A program made the translations under genes and the position numbers. The notes beneath the pieces were generated by a model. That model had not been told where the DNA came from and did not search any database. It saw nothing but the letters and a program-made list of their open reading frames with translations. From NCBI RefSeq assembly GCF_019801015.1, contig NZ_JAHVJZ010000005.1:186001-250000 (forward strand): a stretch of 64,000 nucleotides of DNA, given 5' to 3'. Shown here piece after piece: positions 34,796 through 44,138 of this stretch; positions within the stretch are counted from its first letter, which is position 1, and each line of letters starts with the position of its first letter. This DNA comes from Marinobacter nauticus (GTDB lineage Bacteria > Pseudomonadota > Gammaproteobacteria > Enterobacterales > Shewanellaceae).

Positions 34796-36123
34796 TGTCT
34801 GAAATGACCCCGAGAGAGATCGTCTCCGAACTGGATAACCACATCATCGGCCAGTCCGGTGCCAAGAAAGCCGTCGCCATCGCCCTGCGTAACCGCTGGC
34901 GTCGCATGCAGCTGACGCCGGACCTGCGCCAGGAAGTGACCCCGAAAAACATCCTGATGATCGGCCCTACCGGTGTGGGTAAAACCGAGATCGCCCGTCG
35001 TCTGGCCAAGCTGGCCAATGCCCCCTTTATCAAGGTGGAAGCCACCAAGTTCACCGAGGTGGGCTACGTGGGTAAGGAAGTGGAACAGATCATCCGCGAC
35101 CTGACCGACGCTGCCATCAAAATGACCCGTGAACAGGAGATGGCGAAGAACAAATTCCGCGCCGAAGAAGCCGCTGAAGAGCGGGTTCTGGACGCCCTGC
35201 TGCCCAACCCCAAAGACCAGTGGGGTAACGAGCAAAAAGCCGACAACACCACCACCCGTCAGGTGTTCCGCAAGAAGCTGCGGGAAGGCCAGCTGGACGA
35301 CAAAGAGATTGAGGTGGACGTGGCCCAGGCCCAGATGGGCGTGGAGATCATGGCGCCTCCGGGGATGGAGGAGATGACCAACCAGCTCCAGACCATGTTC
35401 CAGAGCCTCGGTGGTCAGCAGAAGAATCGCCGCAAGATGAAGGTCAAAGAAGCCTTCAAACTGCTGGTGGAAGAGGAAGCGGCCAGACTGGTGAAGCCGG
35501 AAGAGCTGAAAGAGAAAGCGATCGAATCCGTTGAGCAGCACGGCATCGTGTTCCTGGATGAGATCGACAAAATCTGTAAGCGTGGCGAAGTGTCCGGTCC
35601 CGACGTTTCCCGTGAAGGGGTTCAGCGTGACCTGCTGCCGCTGGTGGAAGGCTGCACCGTCAACACCAAGCACGGCATGGTTAAGACCGACCACATCCTG
35701 TTTATCGCCTCCGGGGCGTTCCAGCTGGCCAAGCCGTCTGACCTGATCCCGGAACTGCAGGGCCGTCTGCCGATCCGCGTTGAGCTGGACTCCCTCTCCG
35801 CCGAAGATTTCGTGCGCATCCTGACCGAGCCCCACGCCAGCCTGACCGAACAGTACAAGGCACTGATGGCCACTGAAGGGGTGAGCATCGATTTCACTCA
35901 GGATGGCATTGAGCGCATCGCCGAAGCCGCCTGGCAGGTGAACGAGCGCACTGAGAACATCGGCGCCCGTCGCCTGCACACGGTGATGGAACGCCTGATG
36001 GAGGAGATCTCCTTCGACGCTTCCGAAAAGAGCGGCCAGTCCATGACCATCGACGCCGCCTACGTGAACGGCCACCTGGAGACCCTGGTGGAAGACGAAG
36101 ATCTGGCCCGCTTTATCCTGTAA
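34795..36123 (+). CDS. hslU: HslU ATPase subunit of the HslUV protease
   Basis: HslU (442 residues; E. coli 443) is the AAA+ unfoldase that feeds substrates into Hsl[18 protein letters not shown] and Walker [17 protein letters not shown] (about 57-72) start the AAA domain; the intermediate (I) domain spans about 110-240; Walker B is [12 protein letters not shown]; the arginine finger region [12 protein letters not shown] and the C-terminal tail ending DEDLARFIL (inserts into HslV) are intact. Confidence 0.97.
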   Translation: MSEMTPREIVSELDNHIIGQSGAKKAVAIALRNRWRRMQLTPDLRQEVTPKNILMIGPTGVGKTEIARRLAKLANAPFIKVEATKFTEVGYVGKEVEQIIRDLTDAAIKMTREQEMAKNKFRAEEAAEERVLDALLPNPKDQWGNEQKADNTTTRQVFRKKLREGQLDDKEIEVDVAQAQMGVEIMAPPGMEEMTNQLQTMFQSLGGQQKNRRKMKVKEAFKLLVEEEAARLVKPEELKEKAIESVEQHGIVFLDEIDKICKRGEVSGPDVSREGVQRDLLPLVEGCTVNTKHGMVKTDHILFIASGAFQLAKPSDLIPELQGRLPIRVELDSLSAEDFVRILTEPHASLTEQYKALMATEGVSIDFTQDGIERIAEAAWQVNERTENIGARRLHTVMERLMEEISFDASEKSGQSMTIDAAYVNGHLETLVEDEDLARFIL

Positions 36124-36132
36124 GGAGCTGCC

Positions 36133-36525
36133 ATGACCCCGAAAGTCACCGGACTGAAACTGAAACAGGGCTCACGGGTTCTGGAGGTGCAGTTCGACAA
36201 CGGCGACCACTTCGTTCTGGCCTGTGAGCTTTTGCGGGTCTGCTCCCCGTCGGCGGAAGTGCACGGGCACGGCAACCCGGTGTTGGTGACCAATAAGAAA
36301 GCGGTCAACATCACCAAAATTGAGCCGGTGGGGAACTACGCGGTCAAGCTGGTGTTTGATGATGGCCACGACAGTGGCCTCTACTCCTGGAAAGTGCTGC
36401 ACGAGCTGGGCCGCAACCAGGACCAGCACTGGGAGGATTATCTGAAGCGCCTGAAAGCCGCCAAGGCCACCCGGGAGCCACTCATCCCCCTTAATGTCCA
36501 GTTCTTCGACCCGGACAAAAAATAA
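36133..36525 (+). CDS. DUF971 protein
   Basis: A 130-residue DUF971 protein (the gamma-butyrobetaine-hydroxylase-N-like domain found alone in bacteria). Conserved features are LEVQFDNGDHFVLACELLRVCSPSAE, then HGNPV, KKAVNITKIEPVGNYAVKLVFDDGHDSGLYSW and an end region with W/Y-rich DYLKRLKAAKA. The eukaryotic homologue domain binds zinc and iron-sulfur-related genes often lie near; its bacterial role is unknown. It begins 9 bases after hslU, so it is probably co-transcribed, and ends at a strong terminator. Confidence 0.85.
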   Translation: MTPKVTGLKLKQGSRVLEVQFDNGDHFVLACELLRVCSPSAEVHGHGNPVLVTNKKAVNITKIEPVGNYAVKLVFDDGHDSGLYSWKVLHELGRNQDQHWEDYLKRLKAAKATREPLIPLNVQFFDPDKK

Positions 36526-36531
36526 CGTCAG

Positions 36532-36556
36532 GGCCACCGCAAGGTGGCCTTTTTTG
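36532..36556 (+). terminator. Terminator of the hslVU-DUF971 operon
   Basis: GGCCACC (36532-36538) pairs with GGTGGCC (36543-36549) around GCAA and precedes six T residues. Confidence 0.9.
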
Positions 36557-36629
36557 TTTCCTCTCTCTGCCCCGCCCTTCCCTCTGCCCTTGTCTACACT
36601 ACGTAAAGTTTTGCGACCGGGATTGCGCC

Positions 36630-37643
36630 ATGAACCATCATCCGCTCCACCTGCTGAAGCAGTGGATACCGCTCAAGGACGCGCGCCAGTGGGTGCTGGG
36701 AAGCGTCTATCGCACATCAGGCTCTGCCTACCGGAAGGCCGGGGCACTGATGCTGTTTTCCGACCTCGGCGAACAGTTGGGGTTGCTCAGTGGCGGATGC
36801 CTGGAGAGCGACATCCAGCGGCAAGCGATGAAAGTGATGCAGCAGGGCGTCGGCTGCCAACTGGAGTACGACAGTCAGGATGAAGACAACGTGGTGTACC
36901 AGCTGGGGATCGGCTGTGGCGGTACGGTCCATGTGATGCTTCAGCCGCTGTCGGCACAAAACGATTATCTTCAGCTACAGGCCCTGTATCAGGCACTGTG
37001 CGAGCGCCGGCCAGTGGTGCACGGTTTAACGCTGCCGGACGGTATCCCTCCCCAGGCTCAGCTCTGGGCCCTGGACGACGCGCCTCATGCGGCGGAGTTT
37101 AATCGGGGTGCCAGGGCCGTGTTAGAGGAACAGGGCAACCGTTCGCGGCTGCTGACGCCACACTCAGCCCCTCCGCTGCTGGCCATTTTTGGTGCGGGAG
37201 TCGACGCCCGGCCATTAACCCACCTGGCTCTCCAGCTTGGCTGGCAGGTGGAACTGATCGACCCCCGCCCCTCCCACGGACGGGCCACGCAGTTTCCCCC
37301 GGGGTGCCGTATCCATCGCGTCCGACCCGACGCCGCCAGAAACCTGCCATGGTTCTCCCAGCTTGATGCCGCCATTGTGATGCACCATCAGCAGGCACTG
37401 GATGCCGAAGCCCTGGCGCTGCTGGCCACATCCCCACCCCGTTACTGCGCGCTGCTCGGCCCGGGTCACCGTCGTCAACAGGTGCTGACTGACGCGGGCC
37501 TCGACGCCTTTCCTGGCCTGGCGGGTCCGGCGGGGTTGGCGCTGGGGGCAGAGCTTCCGGAAGGGATTGCGCTGTCGATACTGGCCGAGTGCCATGCCCG
37601 GCTGTTTGCCGGCGATGGCCACTCACTCAGCGGGGTACTGTGA
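36630..37643 (+). CDS. XdhC/CoxI-family molybdenum-hydroxylase maturation factor
   Basis: A 337-residue XdhC-CoxI protein. XdhC-type factors bind molybdopterin cytosine dinucleotide or sulfurated cofactor and hand it to xanthine-oxidase-family enzymes. The N-terminal XdhC domain (VLGSVYRTSGSAYRKAGALM, GLLSGGCLESDI, GIGCGGTVHV) and the C-terminal Rossmann-like XdhC_C domain (LLAIFGAGVDARPLTHLALQ ... YCALLGPGHRRQQVL) are both seen. First of a four-gene operon with a MocA-like nucleotidyltransferase and the enzyme subunits; its stop overlaps the next ATG. Confidence 0.88.
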   Translation: MNHHPLHLLKQWIPLKDARQWVLGSVYRTSGSAYRKAGALMLFSDLGEQLGLLSGGCLESDIQRQAMKVMQQGVGCQLEYDSQDEDNVVYQLGIGCGGTVHVMLQPLSAQNDYLQLQALYQALCERRPVVHGLTLPDGIPPQAQLWALDDAPHAAEFNRGARAVLEEQGNRSRLLTPHSAPPLLAIFGAGVDARPLTHLALQLGWQVELIDPRPSHGRATQFPPGCRIHRVRPDAARNLPWFSQLDAAIVMHHQQALDAEALALLATSPPRYCALLGPGHRRQQVLTDAGLDAFPGLAGPAGLALGAELPEGIALSILAECHARLFAGDGHSLSGVL

Positions 37644-38269
37644 TGGAGCCCGTGACCGGACTGCTGATGGCCGCAGGGCAATCCCGCCGCTTTGGCAGCA
37701 ATAAAATGTTGTGTGAGATCGATGGCGAACCGCTGATACGGCACGCACTTCGCCAGCTCAAAGCCACTCTGGGTGAGTCGGTACTGGTGGTACTGGGCCA
37801 TGAAGCCGACAAACTGATCCCCTTGCTGGACGGCACCGCCTACCTCATCGCCCAAAACCATCAGGCGGGGCTGGGCCACTCTATCGCCGCCGGCGTGAAG
37901 GCGCTGCAACACAACAGTCACGCCATTCTGATCGCCCTGGCGGATCAGCCCACCATCACTCACCACGACTATTGCGCCCTGATCGACCGCTACCTGAGCG
38001 ACGGGCACCCGGTGTGCGCGCAGTACAACGGGCGTCCCGGCGTCCCGGCGCTGTTTCCCCAATCGTTGTACGCAAAGCTGAAAACCCTGAATGGCGACCA
38101 GGGTGCCCGCGCCTGGCTGAACCGCCTGCCTAATCTGCAAACGGTGCCGATGCCCGGGGCCGCGCACGACATCGACACGCCCGAAGCACTGAACAAACTG
38201 AATCGTCAGCCACACTCGATCCGGCCTGAGGCCGGGCGAGCCTGGCGCTGGAGGACACTATGGAGATGA
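37643..38269 (+). CDS. MocA/MobA-like molybdenum cofactor cytidylyltransferase
   Basis: A 208-residue nucleotidyltransferase that should add CMP to molybdopterin for the hydroxylase downstream. The N-terminal [16 protein letters not shown] is the NTP-binding GxSxRxGxxK motif of MobA/MocA enzymes, with [13 protein letters not shown] for Mg/substrate binding and [14 protein letters not shown] downstream. MCD-type cofactor is used by this class of hydroxylase, so MocA rather than MobA is favoured. It starts in TGATG overlap with xdhC's stop and its end overlaps the next gene by 10 bases. Confidence 0.87.
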   Translation: MEPVTGLLMAAGQSRRFGSNKMLCEIDGEPLIRHALRQLKATLGESVLVVLGHEADKLIPLLDGTAYLIAQNHQAGLGHSIAAGVKALQHNSHAILIALADQPTITHHDYCALIDRYLSDGHPVCAQYNGRPGVPALFPQSLYAKLKTLNGDQGARAWLNRLPNLQTVPMPGAAHDIDTPEALNKLNRQPHSIRPEAGRAWRWRTLWR

Positions 38270-38727
38270 CGCTCACCATCAATGGCCAGACTCAGACCGT
38301 GGACGTGGCGGAGGACACCCCCTTGCTTTGGGTGCTTCGGGACACGCTGGGCCTGACCGGCACCAAATACGGCTGCGGCATGGCCCAGTGCGGTGCCTGC
38401 ACGGTACTGATCGACGGACGCTCAGTGCGCGCCTGCACAACGCGGGCAAAGAGCGCTCAGGGCAAAGCCATCACCACCATTGAGGGCAACAACAGCGCGG
38501 TGGGACGTGCTGTCATTGCCCGCTGGAACGCACTGAATGTCCATCAGTGTGGCTACTGCCAAAGCGGGCAGATCATGGCGGCGACCGCACTGCTGAGCCG
38601 CAATCCGAACCCGAACGATGCCGACATCGATAAGGCGATGTCCGGCTGCATCTGCCGATGCGGCACCTATGTCCGGGTCCGCAAGGCGATCAAACACACC
38701 GCTGACGACCTGAAAGCGAAGGGCTGA
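38260..38727 (+). CDS. [2Fe-2S] subunit of a xanthine-oxidase-family molybdenum hydroxylase (IorA-like)
   Basis: A 155-residue iron-sulfur subunit with two [2Fe-2S] sites. The plant-type ferredoxin site is [20 protein letters not shown] plus RAC, and the second site is [10 protein letters not shown] ... CICRCGTY. Length and motif spacing match IorA/AldH small subunits, which pass electrons from the Mo subunit to an acceptor. No FAD subunit is beside it, as in two-subunit isoquinoline 1-oxidoreductase enzymes. It lacks a signal peptide and would be carried across with the Tat-exported large subunit. Confidence 0.9.
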   Translation: MEMTLTINGQTQTVDVAEDTPLLWVLRDTLGLTGTKYGCGMAQCGACTVLIDGRSVRACTTRAKSAQGKAITTIEGNNSAVGRAVIARWNALNVHQCGYCQSGQIMAATALLSRNPNPNDADIDKAMSGCICRCGTYVRVRKAIKHTADDLKAKG

Positions 38728-38735
38728 GGGAGGAG

Positions 38736-40895
38736 ATGACCATGATCGTGAACAGAACCGGACTCACCCGCCGTCGCTTCCTTCAGGTCCTGGGGGGCAC
38801 GGGTGGTGCCCTGGTGCTGGGCGTCCATCTGCCTCGCCGTGCCCTGGCAGAGGAAAGCGCCCCGGCCCCGACGCCAAACTGGGATCCCAATGTGTTTGTC
38901 ACCCTCACCCCGGACAACAAGGTTGAGGTGATGATCAAACATCTGGAGATGGGTCAGGGCGCCTTTACCGGACTGGCGATGCTGGTGGCCGAGGAGCTGG
39001 ATGCCGCCTGGGCGCAGCTGGTGGCCAAACCGGCGCCCGGAGACGCCAGCAAATACAACCACACGTTATGGGGGCCGATGCAGGGCACCGGCGGCAGCAC
39101 CGGACTCTCCTCCTCCTATCTGCAGATGCGCCAGGTCGGGGCGGCAATGCGACAGATGGTGCTGATGGCAGCGGCTGCCCGCTGGGGCGTTCAAGCCGAT
39201 GAGCTGCGCACAGAGCAGGGCCAGGTGTTTAACGGCACTCAGCGCCTGAGCTATGGCGAATTGGCCGAAGCAGCCCGCCAGCAGCCGATTCCGGACACCG
39301 CGTCCCTGAAGCTTAAAGATCCCAAGGACTTCATCTATATCGGCAAGTCCCAGCCCCGGCTGGACACCGGCAAAACCAATGGCAGCGCGATCTACACCCA
39401 GGACTTGCAGCTGCCTGACATGCTGACCGCTGTGGTAATTCATCCACCCCGTTTTGGGGCCAAAGTGAAAAGTGTGGACGCCGCCGGTGCCGATAAACTG
39501 CCCGGAGTGGCGGGCATCGTCACCTTTATGAACGGTGTGGCCATCGCCGCCGACAGCTTCTGGCAGGCGCAGAGTGCCATGAAGAAGGTCAAAGTCGAGT
39601 GGGACGAGACCGCCGCCGAGCGGCTCAGTACCGAACCGATGTGGGATGAATTGAAGGCGCTGACGGAGCAGCCTGGCCTGATTGCCGAACAGAAAGGGGA
39701 CGCCAGTAAAGCGCTGGCCAGTGCTGCCACCACGGTGGCGCTGGATTTCTCCACCCCCTTCCTGCCCCATGCGGCCATGGAGCCGATGAACTGCGTGGCC
39801 CGGGTCGATAAAGACCGCTGCGAGATGTGGAGCGGCTTCCAGATGCCCACCGGCGACCAGATGGGCGCCGCCAAAATGCTGGGGCTGAAGCCGGAACAGG
39901 TGAAGGTCAATGTGCTGATCGCCGGAAGCAGCTTTGGTCGCCGCGCCAACCCCGCCTGGGACTATGGCCTGGAGTGCGTGGACATCGCCAGACAGTTCCC
40001 GGAGCGTCCGGTCAAAGTGGTGTGGACCCGAGAAGTGGACACCCGCGCCGGTTGGTATCGTCCGGCCTATTACCAGCGCACCAGAGCCGCCGTGGATGAT
40101 GATGGCAAGCTGCTGGCCTGGGAGCAACACATCGCCGGCAAGTCAGTGGTCTCCGGCACCCCATTTGAGTCGGCGCTGGTCCATAACGGCATCGACCACA
40201 CCAGCATCGAAGGCGCAACCAACCTGCCCTATAACGTGGCCAATACCGACTTCCGCGTTCACAACCAGAGCCACGGTGTGCCGGTGCAATGGTGGCGCGC
40301 CGTGGGCCACAACCACACGGCGCTGGCCAAAGAGGTCACCATCGATGCGCTCGCCCGAAAAGCCGGCAAGGACCCGGTGCAGTTCCGGCTCGAACATGGC
40401 AACAACCCCCGCTACAACGCTGTGCTGAAAATGGCCGCGGAGAAAGCAGGCTGGGGTAAGGATTTGGGTGCCAACCGGGGAATGGGGGTAGCGGTACAGT
40501 TCCTGTTTGACAGCTACGTGGCGCTGGTGGCCGAAGTCACGACCGAGGGCGATGAGGTCCGCGTGGACCGCATCACCTGCGTCGTGGATTGCGGCCTGGC
40601 GGTGGACCCCGACATCGTAGAAGCCCAGATGGAGGGGGGCATCGGTTTTGGCCTGGGCCAGGTGCTGTTCTCCACCCTGACTCTGGAAGACGGCAAAGTG
40701 AAACAATCCAACTTCCACAATCATAAAGTGGCCCGAATGCGGGATATGCCGGAGGTGTCGGTCCACATCATGCCCTCGGCAGAACCGCCAACCGGAGTCG
40801 GCGAACCGGCTACGGGCGTGGTGGCACCGGCGGTCGTCAACGCCGTCGCGGCCGCCACCGGCCAGTACCGGACCCACTTGCCCCTGATGGGGTAG
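38736..40895 (+). CDS. Tat-exported molybdenum-binding large subunit (IorB-like)
   Basis: A 719-residue Mo-cofactor subunit of the xanthine-oxidase family. The N-terminus LTRRRFLQVLGGTGGALVLG is a twin-arginine leader, so the folded enzyme is exported to the periplasm. Mo-site regions seen are HLEMGQGAFTGLAMLVAEEL, the GTGGSTGLSSS loop, SSFGRRANPAWD and the catalytic Glu block GVGEPATGVVAP near the C-terminus. IorB-like enzymes hydroxylate N-heterocycles or oxidise aldehydes with water; substrate is unknown here. The [2Fe-2S] subunit precedes it, and XdhC and MocA lead the operon. A cytochrome or quinone acceptor is inferred. Confidence 0.9.
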   Translation: MTMIVNRTGLTRRRFLQVLGGTGGALVLGVHLPRRALAEESAPAPTPNWDPNVFVTLTPDNKVEVMIKHLEMGQGAFTGLAMLVAEELDAAWAQLVAKPAPGDASKYNHTLWGPMQGTGGSTGLSSSYLQMRQVGAAMRQMVLMAAAARWGVQADELRTEQGQVFNGTQRLSYGELAEAARQQPIPDTASLKLKDPKDFIYIGKSQPRLDTGKTNGSAIYTQDLQLPDMLTAVVIHPPRFGAKVKSVDAAGADKLPGVAGIVTFMNGVAIAADSFWQAQSAMKKVKVEWDETAAERLSTEPMWDELKALTEQPGLIAEQKGDASKALASAATTVALDFSTPFLPHAAMEPMNCVARVDKDRCEMWSGFQMPTGDQMGAAKMLGLKPEQVKVNVLIAGSSFGRRANPAWDYGLECVDIARQFPERPVKVVWTREVDTRAGWYRPAYYQRTRAAVDDDGKLLAWEQHIAGKSVVSGTPFESALVHNGIDHTSIEGATNLPYNVANTDFRVHNQSHGVPVQWWRAVGHNHTALAKEVTIDALARKAGKDPVQFRLEHGNNPRYNAVLKMAAEKAGWGKDLGANRGMGVAVQFLFDSYVALVAEVTTEGDEVRVDRITCVVDCGLAVDPDIVEAQMEGGIGFGLGQVLFSTLTLEDGKVKQSNFHNHKVARMRDMPEVSVHIMPSAEPPTGVGEPATGVVAPAVVNAVAAATGQYRTHLPLMG

Positions 40896-40951
40896 CCAAA
40901 AGGGCACTCAGGCGATAAGTTCGTAGGTCATTTAAACGAATGGAGTCGTTA

Positions 40952-41119
40952 ATGGTCTTATCGGATCTGATCACCTGGGCCCTGTTGGGTGGCATTGCCC
41001 TGTTGCTGCTGATTGAAGTCAGCGGGCTGCACAGCCTGCGCCGGCGCGAACCCCAGCTCAAGCAACGGATCAGCGCTTTGGAGCAACGCGTGACAGAACT
41101 GGAGCGGCGAAAACCATGA
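40952..41119 (+). CDS. Small membrane protein with coiled-coil tail
   Basis: A 55-residue product. Residues about 7-26 form a hydrophobic helix (LITWALLGGIALLLLIEVSG); the rest is basic and heptad-like (LKQRISALEQRVTELERRK). GGAG lies seven bases before the ATG. Its stop overlaps the start of the next gene (ATGA at 41116-41119), which supports real translation and coupling to the methyltransferase-like gene. No family recognised. Confidence 0.65.
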   Translation: MVLSDLITWALLGGIALLLLIEVSGLHSLRRREPQLKQRISALEQRVTELERRKP

Positions 41120-41577
41120 CGCAACTGGAGCTGAAAATCCCACCGTTGGCGCTGTTGTTGCTGTTTGGGCTGGCGATGTGGGCACTCTCCGCCCTGTTTC
41201 CCACACTGCCGGTAACGGAGCCAATGCGCCTGAGCGCGCTGGTGATCGCCGGCTTACTGGGTCCGGCCATTGCCATCAGTGGCGCGGTGGCGTTCCGCCG
41301 GGCCCAGACCACACTGAACCCCATCACTCCCGACGCCAGCAGCCAGTTGGTGGTGCGGGGGATATACCGCCACAGCCGCAACCCCATGTATCTGGGGATG
41401 TTGGTACTGCTGTTCGGCTGGGGCGTCTATCTCGCTTCGCCCATCGCACTGGCCCTGTTGCCACTGTTTATGATCTACCTGACCCGATTCCAGATCGTGC
41501 CGGAAGAGCGCGCCCTGCTCGCCCGCTTCGGCCACGACTTTGAGCGCTACTGCCAACGGGTTCGTCGCTGGATCTGA
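41116..41577 (+). CDS. Isoprenylcysteine-methyltransferase-like (ICMT/PEMT family) membrane protein
   Basis: A 153-residue polytopic protein of the isoprenylcysteine carboxyl methyltransferase/PEMT-like family. About four helices are followed by the motif GIYRHSRNPMYLGMLVLLFGW (the HxxRNPxY SAM-site signature) and VPEERALLARFGHDFERYCQRVRRW (the EE...Y...R motif near the C-terminus). Such bacterial proteins methylate lipids or small molecules, the substrate being unknown. Preceded in overlap by the 55-residue membrane protein. Confidence 0.85.
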   Translation: MTQLELKIPPLALLLLFGLAMWALSALFPTLPVTEPMRLSALVIAGLLGPAIAISGAVAFRRAQTTLNPITPDASSQLVVRGIYRHSRNPMYLGMLVLLFGWGVYLASPIALALLPLFMIYLTRFQIVPEERALLARFGHDFERYCQRVRRWI

Positions 41578-41631
41578 TCGCCTGACAATCGACCATAATT
41601 GAAAGCCATCCCCCTGTAACAGGAGGCCGCA

Positions 41632-42327
41632 ATGCGTGCCCAGGTAGCGGAGTTCTTTGGTACTTTCTGGTTGGTTTTGGGCGGCTGCGGCAGCGCCGTA
41701 CTGGCCGCCGCATTCCCTGACGTCGGCATCGGCCTGCTGGGGGTATCCCTGGCGTTTGGCCTGACGGTGCTCACCATGGCGTTCGCCATTGGCCACATCT
41801 CCGGGTGCCATCTGAACCCCGCCGTCACCATTGGGCTTTGGGCCGGGGGTCGCTTTGGTGGCGATAAAATTCTCTCCTACATCCTGGCCCAGGTACTGGG
41901 CGGTGCTGCCGCCGGAGGCGTGCTTTACCTGATCGCCAGCGGCCAGGCCGGGTTTGATCTCAGCGCCGGCTTCGCTTCAAACGGCTACGGGGAGCACTCA
42001 CCCGGGGGTTACAGCCTGACCGCTGCGCTGATTTGCGAGGTCGTGATGACCATGATGTTCCTGATCGTCATCCTGGGTGCCACCGATGCCCGTGCCCCCG
42101 CAGGATTCGCGCCCATCGCCATCGGCCTCTGTCTGACCTTGATCCATCTGATCTCCATCCCGGTGACCAACACCTCGGTCAATCCGGCACGAAGCACCGG
42201 CGTCGCCCTCTATGTCGGTGACTGGGCCATCAGCCAATTGTGGCTGTTCTGGTTCGCCCCGATCGCGGGCGCCTTGCTCGGTGCCGTGGTTTACCGCTAC
42301 CTTGGGGCCCTCTCCGACGACGTATAA
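41632..42327 (+). CDS. aqpZ: Aquaporin Z
   Basis: A 231-residue MIP channel with six helices and two half-helices. Both NPA boxes are present: [13 protein letters not shown] and [13 protein letters not shown]. The selectivity filter residues typical of water-specific AqpZ (F-H-T-R) fit the sequence context of [26 protein letters not shown]. AqpZ passes water across the inner membrane. AGGAGG lies before the ATG. Followed by a DUF2164 gene 11 bases downstream. Confidence 0.94.
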   Translation: MRAQVAEFFGTFWLVLGGCGSAVLAAAFPDVGIGLLGVSLAFGLTVLTMAFAIGHISGCHLNPAVTIGLWAGGRFGGDKILSYILAQVLGGAAAGGVLYLIASGQAGFDLSAGFASNGYGEHSPGGYSLTAALICEVVMTMMFLIVILGATDARAPAGFAPIAIGLCLTLIHLISIPVTNTSVNPARSTGVALYVGDWAISQLWLFWFAPIAGALLGAVVYRYLGALSDDV

Positions 42328-42338
42328 CAGGACAGAGG

Positions 42339-42578
42339 ATGATCACTCTCGACCCGGCTCAGCGCACCGCGACGTTGCGCCAGCTTACCGACTACTTTGA
42401 GCAGCAATTGGATCAGGATTTGGGCCAGTTCGAGGGTGAATTTCTGCTCGACCACCTGCTCAAGACTCTGGGGCCGGTGATCTATAACCAGGCCTTGCAG
42501 GACGCTCAGGCGCTGTTGCAGCCCCGCATGGAGCTGGTCGTCGAGTCGCTGTACGAGCTGGAAAAAGCCGAGTCCTGA
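42339..42578 (+). CDS. DUF2164 family protein
   Basis: A 79-residue soluble protein. The pattern MITLDPAQRTATLRQLTDYFEQQLDQDLGQFEGEFLLDHLLKTLGPVIYNQALQDAQ is that of the DUF2164 family (L...Y....L...IG.F.AE.LLDF...IG...YNQ...D). No function is known. Its start lies 11 bases after aqpZ and is preceded by AGAGG. Ends 2 bases before the convergent SDR gene. Confidence 0.82.
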   Translation: MITLDPAQRTATLRQLTDYFEQQLDQDLGQFEGEFLLDHLLKTLGPVIYNQALQDAQALLQPRMELVVESLYELEKAES

Positions 42579-42579
42579 A

Positions 42580-44037
42580 TCAGGCCCGGACCAACGACCC
42601 ACTGTCATCGGGCCGCATCGACAGGCGCCGGATGTTGTTCACCATCCGGCGGAACAGAATGATGTGCGCGGGCAGCATCGCCCACCAATACATCAGCCCC
42701 CAGGCGCCCGCGGGATACCACCAACAGGTCAGCGCCAGCCGGGTTCCGTTGCCATCCGGCACCAGTTCAAAGGTCAATCCCCCCATCCCCGGCGCTTTCA
42801 TGCCGAACAGCAAGGTTAGCTTTCGGTGGGGCTCCAGCTCGGCCACGCTCCAGGAATCAACCCGGTCTCCGAGGCGGAGCCGGTCGGGGTCGCGTCGGTA
42901 GTAATCCATGCCGGTACCGCCGATCAGAGCATCAAACGCCTCCCGAACCCGCCACAGCAGATCCAGGGCAAAGTAACGCGGCCGTCCGCCAATCCGACAC
43001 ACCTCCTGCCACACCCGCTCAATCGGGGCGTCAATGTGGGCAGACGCCCCATCGGACTTGGGATAAAAACCGAACTGGGGCCGCCAGCGGCGTTTCAGCA
43101 CTGCGGCGTGTGCCGGATCGTGCGCCGCCACCTGTTGCCGCTCCGCGCTCAGTGCCAGCTTCACCGCCTCGTCGAAGCCAAGCAGACGTTGAGGCAGCCG
43201 CTCGCGGATGGCCCGGTCGTCGGCGGGCAGGTCCTGCTTCAGGCCTCCGACCAGCGCTCGGGCAATGCCCGTCGGCACCGAGGTGATAAAGCGCAGCCAG
43301 CGCGCTGACAAACCCGGGCTGAGCAGCGGCACCGGCGCAATCCACACCCGCTTGCCGACGATGGCGGCAAACCGCTGCATCTGGGACTGGTAATTGAGCA
43401 TTTCGGGCCCCGCCACGTCATAACTGACGTCCCCGTCGTCCGGTAGCGATAGTACGCCCACCAGATAGTGCAGCAGGTTGGGTAAGGCGATGGGGGCCAT
43501 GGCGGAGCGCACCCACTTGGGCGTCACCATTACCGGCAGGTTGTAGACCAGATCCCGCATCACTTCGAAAGCGGCGGAGCCGGGGCCGATGACTATCGGG
43601 GCGCGGATCTCAGTCACGGGCACCGTGCCCCGCCGCAAACCGGTTCCGGTGGCGCTGCGGCTGCGCAGATGTAATGAATCGGCACCTTCAGGGTGCAGGG
43701 CACCAAGGTAAACAATGCGTTTCACGCCGACCGCTTCGGCCACGCGGGCAAACTGCTCCGCCCCCTCACGTTCGCGCTCTTCAAACCCCTTACCCTCGGT
43801 CATGCCATGAACCAGGTAGTACACCGCATCGATGCAGGCCAGAGCATCCACCAGAGTGTCAGGCTTTAACACATCCGCCCGGACACACTGCACATCGTCA
43901 CCGAAGCGCTGTGCCAGCTTCTCCGGGTTGCGGCCTGCTGCCCGCACCTGGAATCCCTGACGAATCAGCTCCTGAACCAGGTTGCTGCCGATAAACCCGC
44001 TGGCACCGAGCACCAGCACCCGCTCATGTTTCTTCAT
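42580..44037 (-). CDS. SDR-type NAD(P)-binding protein with DUF2867 domain
   Basis: A 485-residue two-domain protein. The N-terminal extended-SDR/NmrA-type Rossmann domain opens with VLVLGASGFIGSNLVQELIRQG and has YYLVHGMTEGKGFEERE. The C-terminal ~150 residues (HIDAPIERVWQEVCRIGG ... VDSWSVAELEPHRKLTLLF) are DUF2867, a START/SRPBCC-like fold. Homologues of this length are widespread in gammaproteobacteria but without known function. Catalytic Tyr-x3-Lys is not clear, so it may be a NADPH-sensing rather than a reducing protein. Separated from the leftward glycosyltransferase gene by a terminator. Confidence 0.8.
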   Translation of the reverse strand: MKKHERVLVLGASGFIGSNLVQELIRQGFQVRAAGRNPEKLAQRFGDDVQCVRADVLKPDTLVDALACIDAVYYLVHGMTEGKGFEEREREGAEQFARVAEAVGVKRIVYLGALHPEGADSLHLRSRSATGTGLRRGTVPVTEIRAPIVIGPGSAAFEVMRDLVYNLPVMVTPKWVRSAMAPIALPNLLHYLVGVLSLPDDGDVSYDVAGPEMLNYQSQMQRFAAIVGKRVWIAPVPLLSPGLSARWLRFITSVPTGIARALVGGLKQDLPADDRAIRERLPQRLLGFDEAVKLALSAERQQVAAHDPAHAAVLKRRWRPQFGFYPKSDGASAHIDAPIERVWQEVCRIGGRPRYFALDLLWRVREAFDALIGGTGMDYYRRDPDRLRLGDRVDSWSVAELEPHRKLTLLFGMKAPGMGGLTFELVPDGNGTRLALTCWWYPAGAWGLMYWWAMLPAHIILFRRMVNNIRRLSMRPDDSGSLVRA

Positions 44038-44087
44038 GCCTGCCCCCGCTCTTTGCGCTCGTTACGAGGGCAAGCCAAGGCAGGATC

Positions 44088-44114
44088 AAAAACGGCGCCC
44101 CTGAGGACGCCGCT
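44088..44114 (-). terminator. Terminator of the PAP2-glycosyltransferase operon
   Basis: CGGCG (44093-44097) pairs with CGCCG (44108-44112), with inner CC/GG pairing; read leftward it ends in five T residues. It shares 18 bases with the rpmE terminator. Confidence 0.78.
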
Positions 44115-44138
44115 TCCTGAGACCCGACCCACGACCAC

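Noticed and set aside
34756-36075. 439-codon leftward frame opposite hslU
   Set aside because: Mirror of hslU coding bias; hslU is certain.
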